Source of the DNA: Odontesthes bonariensis
Lineage: Eukaryota > Chordata > Actinopteri > Atheriniformes > Atherinopsidae
DNA length: 64,000 bases
NCBI RefSeq assembly: GCF_027942865.1
Contig: NC_134520.1
Span: 3,718,501-3,782,500, forward strand
Reading direction: 5' to 3'
Part shown: piece after piece, positions 14,501 to 26,709 of the stretch
Layout: every line of letters starts with the position of its first letter
Numbering within the stretch: the first letter of the stretch is position 1
Translations under genes and position numbers: made by a program
The notes under the pieces: model-generated
The model's input: only the letters and a program-made list of their open reading frames with translations
The model's database searches: none
Told to the model about the DNA's origin: nothing

Positions 14501-17500
14501 TTTCAGCCCCATAAATGCACAGGCATGTGCTAAAAGTGTCCCATAGCATAAGATCAGCTTTTTTTTTTTTTTACTTTAACTCCCTGAGCTCATCCGACTT
14601 CTATTGTCCAAATGAATAAGCATCACATAAGCTCTTTGCTAGCCAAGAATCCCCCGTGACCTTATTGCAAACCCATTTGTGAATGTCACTGTTCATGTGA
14701 GAACTGAGTGAAAAGTTCATAATAAAACTAGGCCATTGCTTTATATAACTTGACCACCACACCTCCACTCTGCCTCCCGTCATGAACCTGAATGTTTGAA
14801 TGAACTGTTGTGCGAGAGTTGTATGAACGTCATGTTTGACCCTGTTTATTTAGATGCTTTACATCAGTTTGATTTTATCATTGGTCACTCAAATGAACAC
14901 ATGTATGGATCATGCTGTTTCTAGTGCTGCCCATTACAAGTGCCCATCTGATCTCTGCTTTGTTCAGTGAGAACAATGCAGGTATTGTTGTTGCTGTCTC
15001 ACGGGCTACAAGAGATTGTGGAGCAGAAAAGGTGAATTTGGAAAGGACGACAGAAAAGGCTGCTGGCAATATTTTTCACCTGAATGAATATTTTTGGATG
15101 TGTATTTTTTTAGCATTTTTGTTGTTATTGCTAGTACATTTTTCTGGCATAAATTCAAAGCTAAAGGCTAAATTGAATCCATCGATCAAGAATAGTTGAA
15201 AACACTGGAAATCTCTCTGATATTTCGAGTGGTTTAGAGAGATACAATAAAGCAGGCAAGAAACTAAACAAATAAAGCAAGTTCGCATGAAAAAGGAGAC
15301 ATATTTTCACAATGTGTATGTAGCACAATGAACAATGACATTAATTAGCCGACTTGTCAAATTGTGGTGCAACTGTTGTAACGTAAGGGCGACTAGAAGC
15401 TCAAGCTAGACAGTTTTGGCTGACGGTATGACAGCCAAAAGGGCCGCAATGCTCAGAATATGAAAAATGATCCCTGACTCAGTGTGGTAATCTACTTCCA
15501 ACTGTTGTGTTGGAATGGGGTGGAGAAAAACCAGGGACAAATATCATAAATTCGGGACAAATAACGATGAGCCCCAACCCAGCTTGCATGCACAGTTACA
15601 ATAAGAATCTGAGTTTATCTTAGCCAGTCAACAGCTAATGCCAGGGTGACGCATGTTATTTACTATAATGGCGGACCAATTCAGTTCAATTCAGTTTCAA
15701 CTGACATAATGCCAATTCACAACAAAAGTGATCATGGGGCACTTTACACTTGACAGTGGAGTGGAAACTATCTTTCAACAGGAAGAAGCCTGTTGAAAAA
15801 CAGAAAAACACTGTTTTTTCTTCTTTCTTTTTTCTTATTATCATCGTCTGAGAGCTCTGACACTTACATGGTGTTCCTCGTGTGAAGAGAGCCCTAACCA
15901 GCTCCACCTCCAGCAGTGAAAACGTTCACTCAAACACCACATAGGCATTTTCTGTGCTTACTTGTGTCTTTTATGGCAATACATGGCTTCTTTAAATCAT
16001 TTCCACATGTTCGGTCACTGAAGGCACAGAAAACAGACGCTGTGCCTGAGTGCCCACTGGGGTGAGGCTGTTGTGGTCCCGCAGAGTAGCCAACACGCCC
16101 TGCTCCTCTGTTTATAAAAGCAGGGGCACTGTACATGTGAACTGAGACTGCTTGGAACAGAGTGTACCAAAAGCCAATAATGTGCCAAATCGTGTGTACT
16201 AAACCCCTAAATCACCCCCTCTAGTCTCTGCTCTTCTCTCTTCTCTGGCCAAGTTCTTACTGCTTTTCTTCCTCCCTGCCTTAATATAACTCAGTGTAAC
16301 CTACCTCTCTGCCCCTAACATGAGGCAAAACATGGATATGAAAATTAAAATGTGTTACATTCATTAGCTGAAGATAGATTAGATATAGAATTTATAACTT
16401 AATCACGTAGAAAAAAGGTGAAAAAGAGGAATATTTGTATGTTCATTACCTTAGAACAAAGGGATTCATATCCAAAGAAGGTCTAGGTTGCTTCCTACTC
16501 TCTATGTGGGAGATCATTCCACATGTAAACATAGCCTAATTCACTGTGCAGATGTTTTTAAGTTACTTGAAGGGCGATTTTGTCAGACAGCGTTGTGGTT
16601 ATGAAATCAGGATTTTATTAGAGCAGAGCGACAGTCTGGAATTCCTTTCAGTGACCAAGAGTTGACACACAGACACAGTTTAGCTACCAGCACATTACCT
16701 TAGTGTGTTTATCCGGTTTGGAGAAGCTTTATTTCATACATTCATTTGGTCATATTTATGTATGCACATGCATTTTAAAAGTCCAGTTTTGGCCAGACTG
16801 ACAATAATCTGTTTGATGTGATCAGAGAAAGTGAGAACAGTAAGCACGCTTCATGTCACTCATAAAAAAAAAAAAAAAAAGATTGTGTTTGTCCAAACAA
16901 AACCCAACTTTTAAAATACGTGTCAATATGTTAGCCTGACCGAAATTGTAGAACAGACATACCTTGTTTGATAAATCAATTCCTCCTCCCGTGCATCTAT
17001 ACTGGGACAAGAACAGTGGTCCAGTTACCAGCCAAGTTGGTCTGTGACCGCAGCTTGACTCAACTGTGCGTTTAGGCACACTGAGTGAGAGAAAAGGCTT
17101 AATTACGGTGTATAAACCTGTCTTCACAAAGATTAATCCACATTTGAGATAACAGTAGTGCAAAAAACAATCTGCCCTGTTCTACAGTGATAAGATTAGA
17201 TGAGTCATTTGTCACCATATTATCAATAAATAGGCAACTACGTGTGTTTCACACACCATAGAAGCAGTACAGTCTGACCCTTACAGTGGGGGTACATTGT
17301 TATGCTCCAGGGGCCATTTTGCTGGTAACAGATCACTTTTATCCTATAATGAAATATTCCTAGGCTGATTGTAATGGGAATTATTTTTCAGAATGACAAT
17401 GCCCCACATCCAGGATGCCCGTGGTGCACATGGGTTGGTGAGAATGAAGATTATATGATAATAAGTGATAAAACAATGTCAATAACTGGCACGTTAAACA

Positions 17501-20213
17501 ACATAAGCGTGGGTTGTGACTCATATTGTGCTTGCAGCCAGCATGAGCACACAGTCCCTGGAACATAAAGCACACCAGCACTAGTCCAATGGGAATGGAT
17601 TGCTTCTCTGTGGTAAGTAAACTCCAATAGAGCAGTGCTAATAAACCATTCCTTACCCTGATGTTTGAGCCAAATATCACAAGGCTGCCGTGAAGCACAC
17701 AGTCAAATCTGAAGGATTGTTTTCGTGGCGTCAGGGAAATGATGCATAATTCATTTGCCTCTCTTTGTAGCAGCTGAACGACAGGAAGGTCATCAGTGCT
17801 TTTAGTCGAGCAGCCAGACTCTTTTACTGGAAACACTCACTGAGCTGGATTTTTTTTTTTTCCTCTGTGCGCATTTCATTTTCTGAGTGTCGTGCAAAAC
17901 TATTTGAGATCACGCTTGTGGTCTTAAACTAAGCAAACAGAGAAGGTCCTCTGAGGTTTGCATGCTGGCAGTATAAAAAAAGCCTGTTGTGGAAACAAAA
18001 GTCATGTCAGCTTGATTCTGACATGAGCAGGAAGCCTCCAAATAAGCAGAGAAATTGCATCCTCTCTTCATCTGTGTCCTTGTGTCAACACAAAAAACTG
18101 AAAAGAAAGCTCAGACGGATTTTGTGTCCTCACCGAGAATGGGAATGAATCAGCATCACATACAGAATGGGAGCTGCGTTTTTTTCCTGTGGTTTGCTGT
18201 GATCACGTCGTCCATAAATGTAAAGAAACAGCAAAAATGATACAAAGAGCAGAGTGAGTCAGGAAAGGGTAATCTGTATCCACAGTGTCCTTCAGTCCTA
18301 ATAATACTGAAATGGAAAGTAAGCCTGGGAATGTTTTCTTTCAAGAGCCCTCAAGCTTCCACTACATATAATTGTTTCCCTGCCCATTAAAGTATTAATA
18401 AATAAACATAACAGTACATCAATAAGCAGCTTTCTCAAAGAACAGCACAGTCGTCAGATCAACAATGAGGCTCTCCCATCCTCTGCAGGTCAAAGTGGCA
18501 GCCCTATTATTCTCTTATTTGTTTTTCCGTCAATACTTTTATCCTCCTCTCCTTTCCCATTCCTTTTGAAGTTCATCCACAACAATTGTTTGTTGTTTTC
18601 CCATCTTTTTTGTTCACATTCAAATGCTAAGAAGGTAATTGCCAAAGGAATGTTGTCAGAGCACAAACAAAACTGGAGGTAAGTGAGAGCGGCCTGAGGC
18701 CTCGGGATTTCTACAGGGCCCTGCAGGGAGGACACTCGCCTTATAATGCCCTCCCTCTTCCTACTGCTCACATAGCTGGTGGTTGGAGTGGAGAATACCT
18801 GCAGATTTAAATGGTTGGTAATTAAGTATGCAAAATGACATACAAAAGAATGATGGGCTGTGTCCAACACATGTTTTAGGCTCAACTGTAAGCATCAAAG
18901 GGCCTTTTGATTTTAGAGTGGAATCTGAAAAAAACAAAAAACAAAGTAACATCATCTCCAAACAATTGCATTTTCATCCAAAACGCTGCGTTAACTTACA
19001 GCTCTCACATGTGAGTTTAATGCTGGCGGTGAGGTTCAGTTGGAAGATCACATATAGTTGCATTATGGGATGTATATGAACCAAGATTTTTGGGGATTTG
19101 AGCTTTTGGTCATTCTTATCTACAAATATTTTAAGCAGGCGATAAGATGAGTGATTAATCCTTTCCTGATGGACAAATATGTCAGTTGACCACTAGCTCT
19201 TTATGGAGTACATTGATACTGAAATGAGTAAAAAGAATAACTGGCAGGAAATATATAATGATAAAATTAAAAATGATAAACTTTAATTTGAACACTTCTG
19301 GAAAAGTACTTTAATTACTCTATGCAACCACTGCTTATATGATATTTAATAGGTTCATTAATAAAACATCAACTATGTGATTGCTTGTTAAATTTTCACT
19401 TCAAAGCTCAGCGCTTTGTATCACAGAGAGTTATGACTTCATGCAGGAAAAATGATACAAAGTCCTATTTTTCTTCTTTTCTTAAATTTGAAATTGACAG
19501 AATAAGACTGAAATGCTATTTGGAAAATAAAATCAATACAATGGGAATAAAGCTTGCACACAGTTCAAAGTTAAAGTAGAAATTTTGAGAGTAAACTTAT
19601 CAATTCAAGATTAAAGTCAAATCACTGAGATTAAATTAAACCAGGCTGAGCAATTAACTACAATATGGTATGTCGACTAAATTAATCTTGGAAATTAACT
19701 GGTTACACTGTGTTTCCAAGAGGGTTTTAGGAAAAAGGATATTATTTCTCTTTTAACAGCTAAACACAGCCTAGTACATTTTTAAACAGATGTGCCAAAA
19801 AGAGTTGCTGCTTAGAAGGAGAAAACCACACAAATTTGGATTAAGTGGCAGCATTTCTTCAGGGTGAAATACTTCATAATGGCCAGATGCATCTGCATGC
19901 AGTAGTACATACATGATGTGTTGTATCTCAGGTTACAGAAAGACTCTTGGTTGAGTTGTTTGATCCTGATGGTGTGGAGCTCAGCAGACACAAGGTGTCT
20001 GAGACCCAAGCATTATCGCAACAAAGATCCTAATCTTTTAGGGCATACGTATTCTTATGATGAACAGAATCCATGTGACATTGTCATCAACAGTTGTTGG
20101 GGTTGATTTAATTGCAACGTTGCGTTGATGGTAGCCTACTGTTGCACCACTTCATAAACTCATTTTCGCATCCTGAGGATGCAGGAAATCTGATAATCCA
20201 AAGGAGTTTATTC
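11550..20213. other. Intergenic DNA, no gene recognised
   Basis: About 8.7 kb without a convincing exon. Small AT-rich stretches and homopolymers occur. The longest open frames are under 155 codons and have no recognisable domains. It ends at the left boundary of the large foldback element at 20218. Confidence 0.5.
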
Positions 20214-20217
20214 TTAA

Positions 20218-20334
20218 GCCTGGTTTATAGTCGGTAACGCAAGACGCAACGCAAGACGCAAGACGCAACGCAAGACGCAAGCCGCAACGCAAGCCCTTGC
20301 GCGGTTGCAAGCCCCCCCTTGCGTGCTTGCGTGT
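20218..20334 (-). repeat. Left terminal inverted repeat with GCAAGACGCAAC-type units
   Basis: This 117-bp end is packed with short GCAAGACGCAAC/GCAAGACGCAAG units on the plus strand. It is the reverse complement of 46993-47090 plus small length differences. The same sequence forms the 3' end of the 0.6-kb MITE at 27563-28185. It stops abruptly at 20335, where the arm-specific sequence ACTGCGGTCAAG begins. The repeated units could be transposase-binding sites, which is inference. Confidence 0.7.
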
Positions 20335-20615
20335 ACTGCGGTCAAGTGAGCCGCCACTCGTTCATCCGCCGTTAAGGCAGCCGCCACTTAACTTTCACAT
20401 GCGCTCATATTCTCTACTACTACGGTTTTAAACGGCGCGACACAACGTTATTAGTTCTAACCTAAACGACGTGTGAAAGAGTGGCGGCTAGCTTGACCAT
20501 CGTAAATGCACTGCCAGATGAGCGAGTTACAGCACCGTAAATAAACCACTCCCACACTCGAAAATGCGTCCCCAAATATGCTTGCTATATAATAATAGGC
20601 CTATGTGAATAGATG

Positions 20616-20620
<5 letters not shown>

Positions 20621-20670
<50 letters not shown>
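20621..20670. repeat. (CT)25 microsatellite in the left arm
   Basis: A pure CT dinucleotide run followed by a short TA run. The mirrored position in the right arm (45591-45648) carries AG repeats interrupted by a CA stretch. This shows the tract was part of the ancestral arm and has since diverged. Confidence 0.9.
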
Positions 20671-20674
<4 letters not shown>

Positions 20675-20694
20675 ATATATATAGGCTATATATA

Positions 20695-22095
20695 GCAAAT
20701 AATAATTAACGTTTGGATCAGAATTTCACTTCAAACATCTTGCATAATAAGTTTTGTCAAACATCTTGCATATTCAAGTTTTTGTCGTTTAGAAATCATG
20801 ATATGTAAGGTTTTTTAAGGACCTTAGCTCCAAAATTGTACAGTAAAATCTATTGGTTCTTTGTTCAGGCATGACTCAGTGGCACCAAATATATGTCCAT
20901 GTAATCCATTGCCAAGAATAATTCACATTTGGATCTGAATTTCACTTCAAACATCTTGCATATTCAAGTTTTTTCGATGAGAAATCGTGATATGTGAGGT
21001 TTTTGAAGGACCTTAGCTCCAAAATTGTACAGTAAAATCTATTGGTTCTTTGTTCAGGCATGACTCAGTGGTACCAAATATATGTCCATGTACTCTATTA
21101 CTAAGAATAATTGACATTTGGGTCAACATTTCACTTCAAAGTGCTTACATATGCAAGTTTTGCCCATCATAACATATGAGGTATTAGGACAATTACTCCA
21201 AATTTTTACAGTAAAATCTAATAAGTCCTCTTCCAGGCATAACTCAGTGGAGCTGTCAGTATGTCCATGTGATTCATTGTTAATAATAATGAACATCTGG
21301 ATAAGCACTGTACTTCCAAATACTTGCATATGATTTTTGTCTGCTAAAATGCAATGTTGTGTTTTTGAAGGACCCTAGCTCCAAAATTGTACAGTAAAAT
21401 CTATTGGTTCTTTGTTCAGGCATGACTCAGTGGCACCAAATATATGTCCATGTAATCCATTGCCAAGAATAATTCACATTTGGATCTGAATTTCACTTCA
21501 AACATCTTGCATATTCAAGTTTTTTCGATGAGAAATCGTGATATGTGAGGTTTTTGAAGGACCTTAGCTCCAAAATTGTACAGTAAAATCTATTGGTTCC
21601 TTTTTCAGGAAGGACTCAGTGGTACCAAATATATGTCCATGTAATCCATTGCCAAGAATAATTGACATTTGGGTCAACATTTCACTTCAAAGTGCTTACA
21701 TATGCAAGTTTTGCCCATCATAACGTGAGGTATTAGGACAATTACTCCACATTTTTACAGTAAAATCTACTAAGTCCTCTTCCAGGCACAACTCAGTGGA
21801 GCTGTCAGTATGTCCAAGTGATTCATTGTTAACAATAATGAACATCTGGATAAGCACTGTACTGCAAAATACTTGCATATGATTTTTGTGTCTGCTAAAA
21901 TGCAATGTTGTGTTTTTGAAGGACCCTAGCTCCAAAATTGTACAGTAAAATCTATTGGTTCTTTGTTCAGGCATGACTCAGTGGCACCAAATATATGTCC
22001 ATGTAATCCATTGCCAAGAATAATGGACATTTGGGTCAACACTTCACTTCAAACTGCTTGCATGCTTTTATTTGGCTAAAATACAATGTTATGTT
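20695..22095. repeat. About 185-bp satellite-like monomers, left arm (about 8 copies)
   Basis: Degenerate monomers repeat with a period of about 180-190 bp. Each contains a GTACAGTAAAATCTATTGG or TTTTTACAGTAAAATCTA core followed by GACTCAGTGG and TATGTCCATGT. Two subtypes alternate: one with TCCAAAATTGTACAG (cores near 20832, 21022, 21380, 21570, 21936) and one with TTTTTACAGTAAAATCTA (near 21200 and 21750). The right arm carries the inverted counterpart with about two fewer monomers once its LINE insertion is removed. Confidence 0.8.
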
Positions 22096-22098
22096 TCT

Positions 22099-25000
22099 AC
22101 ATGTCCCCAGCTACCTCTGTGGTGATTTTCAAGTTGTTTCACTGCATCATTGTTTAATAATCTGATGCTGAAATCTTGCCCAATGCATGATGTATATGGC
22201 CATATTAAAATATTCATAAAAAATTAAAAAAAAGGATTGTTTTCTGCAAACACCACCAGATTCTTGTTCTACATGTCCCCAGCTACCTCTGTGGGGATTT
22301 TCAAGTTATTTCACTGCATCATTGTTTAATAATCTGATGCTGAAATCATACCCAATGCATGATGTATATGGCCATATTAAAATATTCATAAAAAATTAAA
22401 AAAGGATTGTTTTCTGCAAACTCCACCAGATTCTTGTTCGACATGTCCCCAGATACCTCTGTGGTGATTTTCAAGTTGTTTCACTGCATCATCTTTTAAT
22501 AATCTGATGTTGAAATCTTGCCCAATGCATGATGTATATGGCCATATTAAAATATTCATAAAAAATTTAAAAAGGATTGTTTTCTGCAAACTCCACCAGA
22601 TTCCTGTTCTATATGTCCCCAGCTACCTCTGTGGTGATTTTCAAGTCATTTCACTGCATCATCTTTTAATAATCTGATGTTGAAATCTCACCCAATGCAT
22701 GATGTATATGGCCATATTAAAATATTCATAAAAAATACAAAAACCAATTGTTTTCTGCAAACTCCACCAGATTCTTTTTCGACATGTCCCCAGCTACCTC
22801 TGTGGTGATTTTCAAGTTGTTTCACTGCATCATTGTTTAATAATCTGATGTTGAAATCTTACCCAATGCATGATGTATATGGCCATATTAAAATATTCAT
22901 AAAAAATAAAAAAAAAGATTGTTTTCTGCAAACTCCACCAGATTCCTGTTCTATATGTCCCCAGCTACCTCTGTGGTGATTTTCAAGTCATTTAACTGCA
23001 TCATTGTTTAATAATCTGATGTTGAAATCTTGCCCAATGCATGATGTATATGGCCATATTAAAATATTCATAAAAAATTAAAAAAGGATTGTTTTCTGCA
23101 AACTCCACCAGATTCTTGTTCGACATGTCCCCAGATACCTCTGTGGTGATTTTCAAGTTATTTTACTGCATCATCTTTTAATAATCTGATGTTGAAATCT
23201 TGCCCAATGCATGATGTATATGGCCATATTAAAATATTCATAAAAAATTTAAAAAGGATTGTTTTCTGCAAACTCTACCAGATTCCTGTTCTATATGTCC
23301 CCAGTTACCTCTGTGGGGATTTTCAAGTCATTTCACTGCATCATTGTTTAATAATCTGATGCTGAAATCTTGCCCAATGCATGATGTATATGGCCATATT
23401 AAAATATTCATAAAAAATTAAAAAAAGGATTGTTTTCTGCAAACTCCACCAGATTCCTGTTCTACATGTCCCCAGCTACCTCTGTGGTGATTTTCAAGTC
23501 ATTTAACTGCATCATTGTTTAATAATATGATGCTGAAATCTTGCCCAATGCATGATGTATATGGCCATATTAAAATATTCATAAAAAATAAAAAAAAGGA
23601 TTGTTTTCTGCAAACTCCACCAGATTCTTGTTCTACATGTCCCCAGCTACCTCTGTGGGGATTTTCAAGTTATTTCACTGCATCATTGTTTAATAATCTG
23701 ATGCTGAAATCATACCCAATGCATGATGTATATGGCCATATTAAAATATTAATAAAAAATTTAAAAAAGGATTGTTTTCTGCAAACTCCACCAGATTCTT
23801 GTTCGACATGTCCCCAGCTACCTCTGTGGTGATTTTCAAGTTGTTTCACTGCATCATTGTTTAATAATCTGATGTTGAAATCTTGCCCAATGCATGATGT
23901 ATATGGCCATATTAAAATATTCATAAAAAATTAAAAAAGGATTGTTTTCTGCAAACTCCACCAGATTCTTGTTCGACATGTCCCCAGCTACCTCTGTGGT
24001 GATTTTCAAGTTGTTTCACTGCATCATCTTTTAATAATCTGATGTTGAAATCTTGCCCAATGCATGATGTATATGGCCATATTAAAATATTCATAAAAAA
24101 TTAAAAAAGGATTGTTTTCTGCAAACTCCACCAGATTCTTGTTCTACATGTCCCCAGTTACCTCTGTGGTGATTTTCAAGTCATTTCACTGCATCATTGT
24201 TTAATAATCTGATGTTGAAATCTTACCCAATGCATGATGTATATGGCCATATTAAAATATTCATAAAAAATACAAAAACCAATTGTTTTCTGCAAACTCC
24301 ACCAGATTCTTTTTCGACATGTCCCCTCTGTGGTGATTTTCAAGTTGTTTCACTGCATCATCTTTTAATAATCTGATGTTGAAATCTTGCCCAATGCATG
24401 ATGTATATGGCCATATTAAAATATTCATAAAAAAATAAAAAAGGATTGTTTTCTGCAAACTCCACCAGATTCCTGTTCTATATGTCCCCAGCTACCTCTG
24501 TGGTGATTTTCAAGTTGTTTCACTGCATCATTGTTTAATAATCTGATGCTGAAATCTTGCCCAATGCATGATGTATATGGCCATATTAAAATATTCATAA
24601 AAAATAAAAAAAAGGATTGTTTTCTGCAAACTCCACCAGATTCTTGTTCTACATGTCCCCAGCTACCTCTGTGGGGATTTTCAAGTTATTTCACTGCATC
24701 ATTGTTTAATAATCTGATGCTGAAATCATACCCAATGCATGATGTATATGGCCATATTAAAATATTCATAAAAAATTAAAAAAGGATTGTTTTCTGCAAA
24801 CTCCACCAGATTCTTGTTCGACATGTCCCCAGCTACCTCTGTGGTGATTTTCAAGTTGTTTCACTGCATCATTGTTTAATAATCTGATGTTGAAATCTTG
24901 CCCAATGCATGATGTATATGGCCATATTAAAATATTCATAAAAAATTAAAAAAGGATTGTTTTCTGCAAACTCCACCAGATTCTTGTTCGACATGTCCCC

Positions 25001-25205
25001 AGCTACCTCTGTGGTGATTTTCAAGTTGTTTCACTGCATCATCTTTTAATAATCTGATGTTGAAATCTTGCCCAATGCATGATGTATATGGCCATATTAA
25101 AATATTCATAAAAAAATAAAAAAGGATTGTTTTCTGCAAACTCCACCAGATTCCTGTTCTATATGTCCCCAGCTACCTCTGTGGTGATTTTCAAGTTATT
25201 TCACT
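22099..25205. repeat. Tandem array of about 170-bp units, 19 copies (left arm)
   Basis: The unit begins ACATGTCCCCAGCTACCTCT and continues through TTTAATAATCTGATG, CCAATGCATGATGTATATGG and CCATATTAAAATATTCATAA to an A-rich stretch and CTCCACCAGATTC. Unit starts occur near 22099, 22268, 22443, 22612, 22782, 22955, 23125, 23295, 23467, 23636, 23807, 23977, 24148, 24318, 24483, 24654, 24823, 24993 and 25162. Units differ by a few substitutions and A-run lengths. The copy near 24318 lacks AGCTAC. No stable reading frame is conserved. Confidence 0.95.
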
Positions 25206-25209
25206 GCTT

Positions 25210-25431
25210 CATTTTGTGATTATTTGATGCTGAATTCATCGGTGACATCCCCCCATCTCTTTATATCACTCTTCTTCTTTCCTTTTTCATAATGTTATTT
25301 CATTTCACCATTTTTGCCTTTTACTTGCTTGATGTCCTTGTATGTGTGTGTGTGACCATATTCCTTATTGGACATCCAGCCCTACCTGCACCAGCCCAAA
25401 TCAACTGGTCATCTCTACCTTGTCTGCACCT
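25210..25431. other. Central unique DNA of the outer foldback, left part
   Basis: This stretch lies between the 170-bp array and the inserted 740-bp foldback. It has a TG microsatellite near 25340-25355 and no coding potential. It continues after the foldback at 26188 and, after the KDZ element, at 42295. Confidence 0.5.
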
Positions 25432-25439
25432 CTCATCAG

Positions 25440-26179
25440 GGATACAGGTCGTTTAGGCCACAGTCGTTTAGGCCCCCCTGCAGTCGTTTAGGCCAACAGA
25501 GGAGTCGTTTAGGCCACAGGGAGCAGTCGTTTAGGCCCCCCTGCAGTCATTTAGGCCAGGCTACCTGAGCAGCTGAAATCTTTATTATTGTACATTCGTT
25601 ATTATAAGATATAAGTCAGCTCTACTGGTCTGTCTGGGTAGCCTACATATCTATGGTAAATTATTTAATAACCAACTTTAGTGTGGAAACGTTTTTTTTT
25701 TATTTAATAAATGGTGATTTATAAATTCATAAAATTGTGGAAATAATCATCCGCATTGCCACATTCATTGGACAATAATGCTGTAATTATTTAGAAGCCC
25801 GTTAGATTCGCGCGGTTTGTGAGAATTAAAATAGTGATTTATAAGATAAGCATGCATTGTCATCGAGCTACCTGAGCAGCTGAAATCTTTATTACATCAC
25901 TTTATAAATCACCATTTATTAAATAAAAAAAACGTTTCCACACTAAAGTTGGTTATTAAATAATTTACCATAGATATGTAGGCTACCCAAACAGACCAGT
26001 AGAGCTGACTTATATCTTATAATAACAAATGTACAATAATAAAGATTTCAGCTGCTCAGGTAGCCTGGCCTAAACGACTGCTCCCTGTGGCCTAAACGAC
26101 TGCAGGGGGGCCTAAACGACTCCTCTGTTGGCCTAAACGACTGCGGCCTAAACGCCAATGGCCTAAACGACCTGCTCCC
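25440..26179. mobile_element. 740-bp foldback element of GTCGTTTAGGCC units with 8-bp target duplication
   Basis: The element is almost entirely palindromic about a centre near 25800. Its outer arms hold about six GTCGTTTAGGCC units on the left (25446-25560) and the inverted GGCCTAAACGAC units on the right (26065-26172). These are separated by spacers such as CCCCCTGCA and ACAGAGGA. The inner arms mirror each other from GGCTACCTGAGCAGCTGAAA inward. CTCATCAG stands immediately outside both ends (25432-25439 and 26180-26187), an 8-bp duplication as produced by hAT-type transposases. The terminal 20 bp match in inverted orientation with a few mismatches. No coding sequence is present, so it is non-autonomous. 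Confidence 0.8.
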
Positions 26180-26187
26180 CTCATCAG

Positions 26188-26701
26188 TGCACTACAGCCA
26201 AACAGGGAAGAGACAGAACCAAACTTAAATTATCAACACAACACCTCACAGTGAGCAGTTTAAAAAATAAGCAAGCTAACTCAAAACTGTGTATCAAGGA
26301 GGCCCAGGCATGACCTGATTCTTGACTTGAAATGATGTGACGTTGTGGAGCTTTAGCACCATGGACTGGCAATTCCAGAGCTCAGAGCAACAGTGGATGT
26401 GACAAATATATATGCAGCATGTAATCTACAACACATCTCCAGATACTCCTATCCTGGCTTTCATGTTGCTTTACTGCTGCATATTCCTAAATATTGAGAT
26501 TTCAAACACAAGGTTCACGGCTACTTCTGACATAGCTTTTAATTTTGCTTTACTGCAGGAATTTCCTATAAAGACATTTTGGAATTAAAAAATACACTGT
26601 TAAATAAACAAAACAAACAATTTGTCCTTTCTTTTCAGCTGTTGCCCATATATTCCTATGTAATACCATGTATTTTATCGAGATGTGGTTTTATGGGGTT
26701 A
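26188..26701. other. Central unique DNA of the outer foldback, middle part
   Basis: AT-rich DNA without recognisable coding content, ending at the target site of the KDZ element. The junction sequence GTTAAATATACC here continues as ATATCTCTCC at 42295, which reconstructs the pre-insertion site. Confidence 0.5.
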
Positions 26702-26709
26702 AATATACC
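26702..26709. repeat. Left target-site duplication AATATACC of the KDZ element
   Basis: AATATACC directly precedes the left end AACCCAGTCTCACAGC. The same octamer follows the right end CTGGGTTG at 42287-42294. Because flank and element share an A, the duplication could be read as 7 to 9 bp. Eight is the simplest reading. Confidence 0.75.

Noticed and set aside
20214-20217. TTAA as proven target duplication of the outer foldback
   Set aside because: TTAA is found on both sides, but the MITE with the same end at 28185 is followed by TTAT and preceded by CTATA, so TTAA is not consistent. It is kept only as a possibility.
22099-25205. Possible CRISPR-like or coding tandem array
   Set aside because: Units are about 170 bp, AT-rich, without spacers, in a eukaryotic genome. 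The short open frames in it are not conserved between units.
25446-25560. GTCGTTTAGGCC repeats as a CRISPR or regulatory operator array
   Set aside because: They form inverted arms of a transposed foldback with an 8-bp target duplication, which explains them better.
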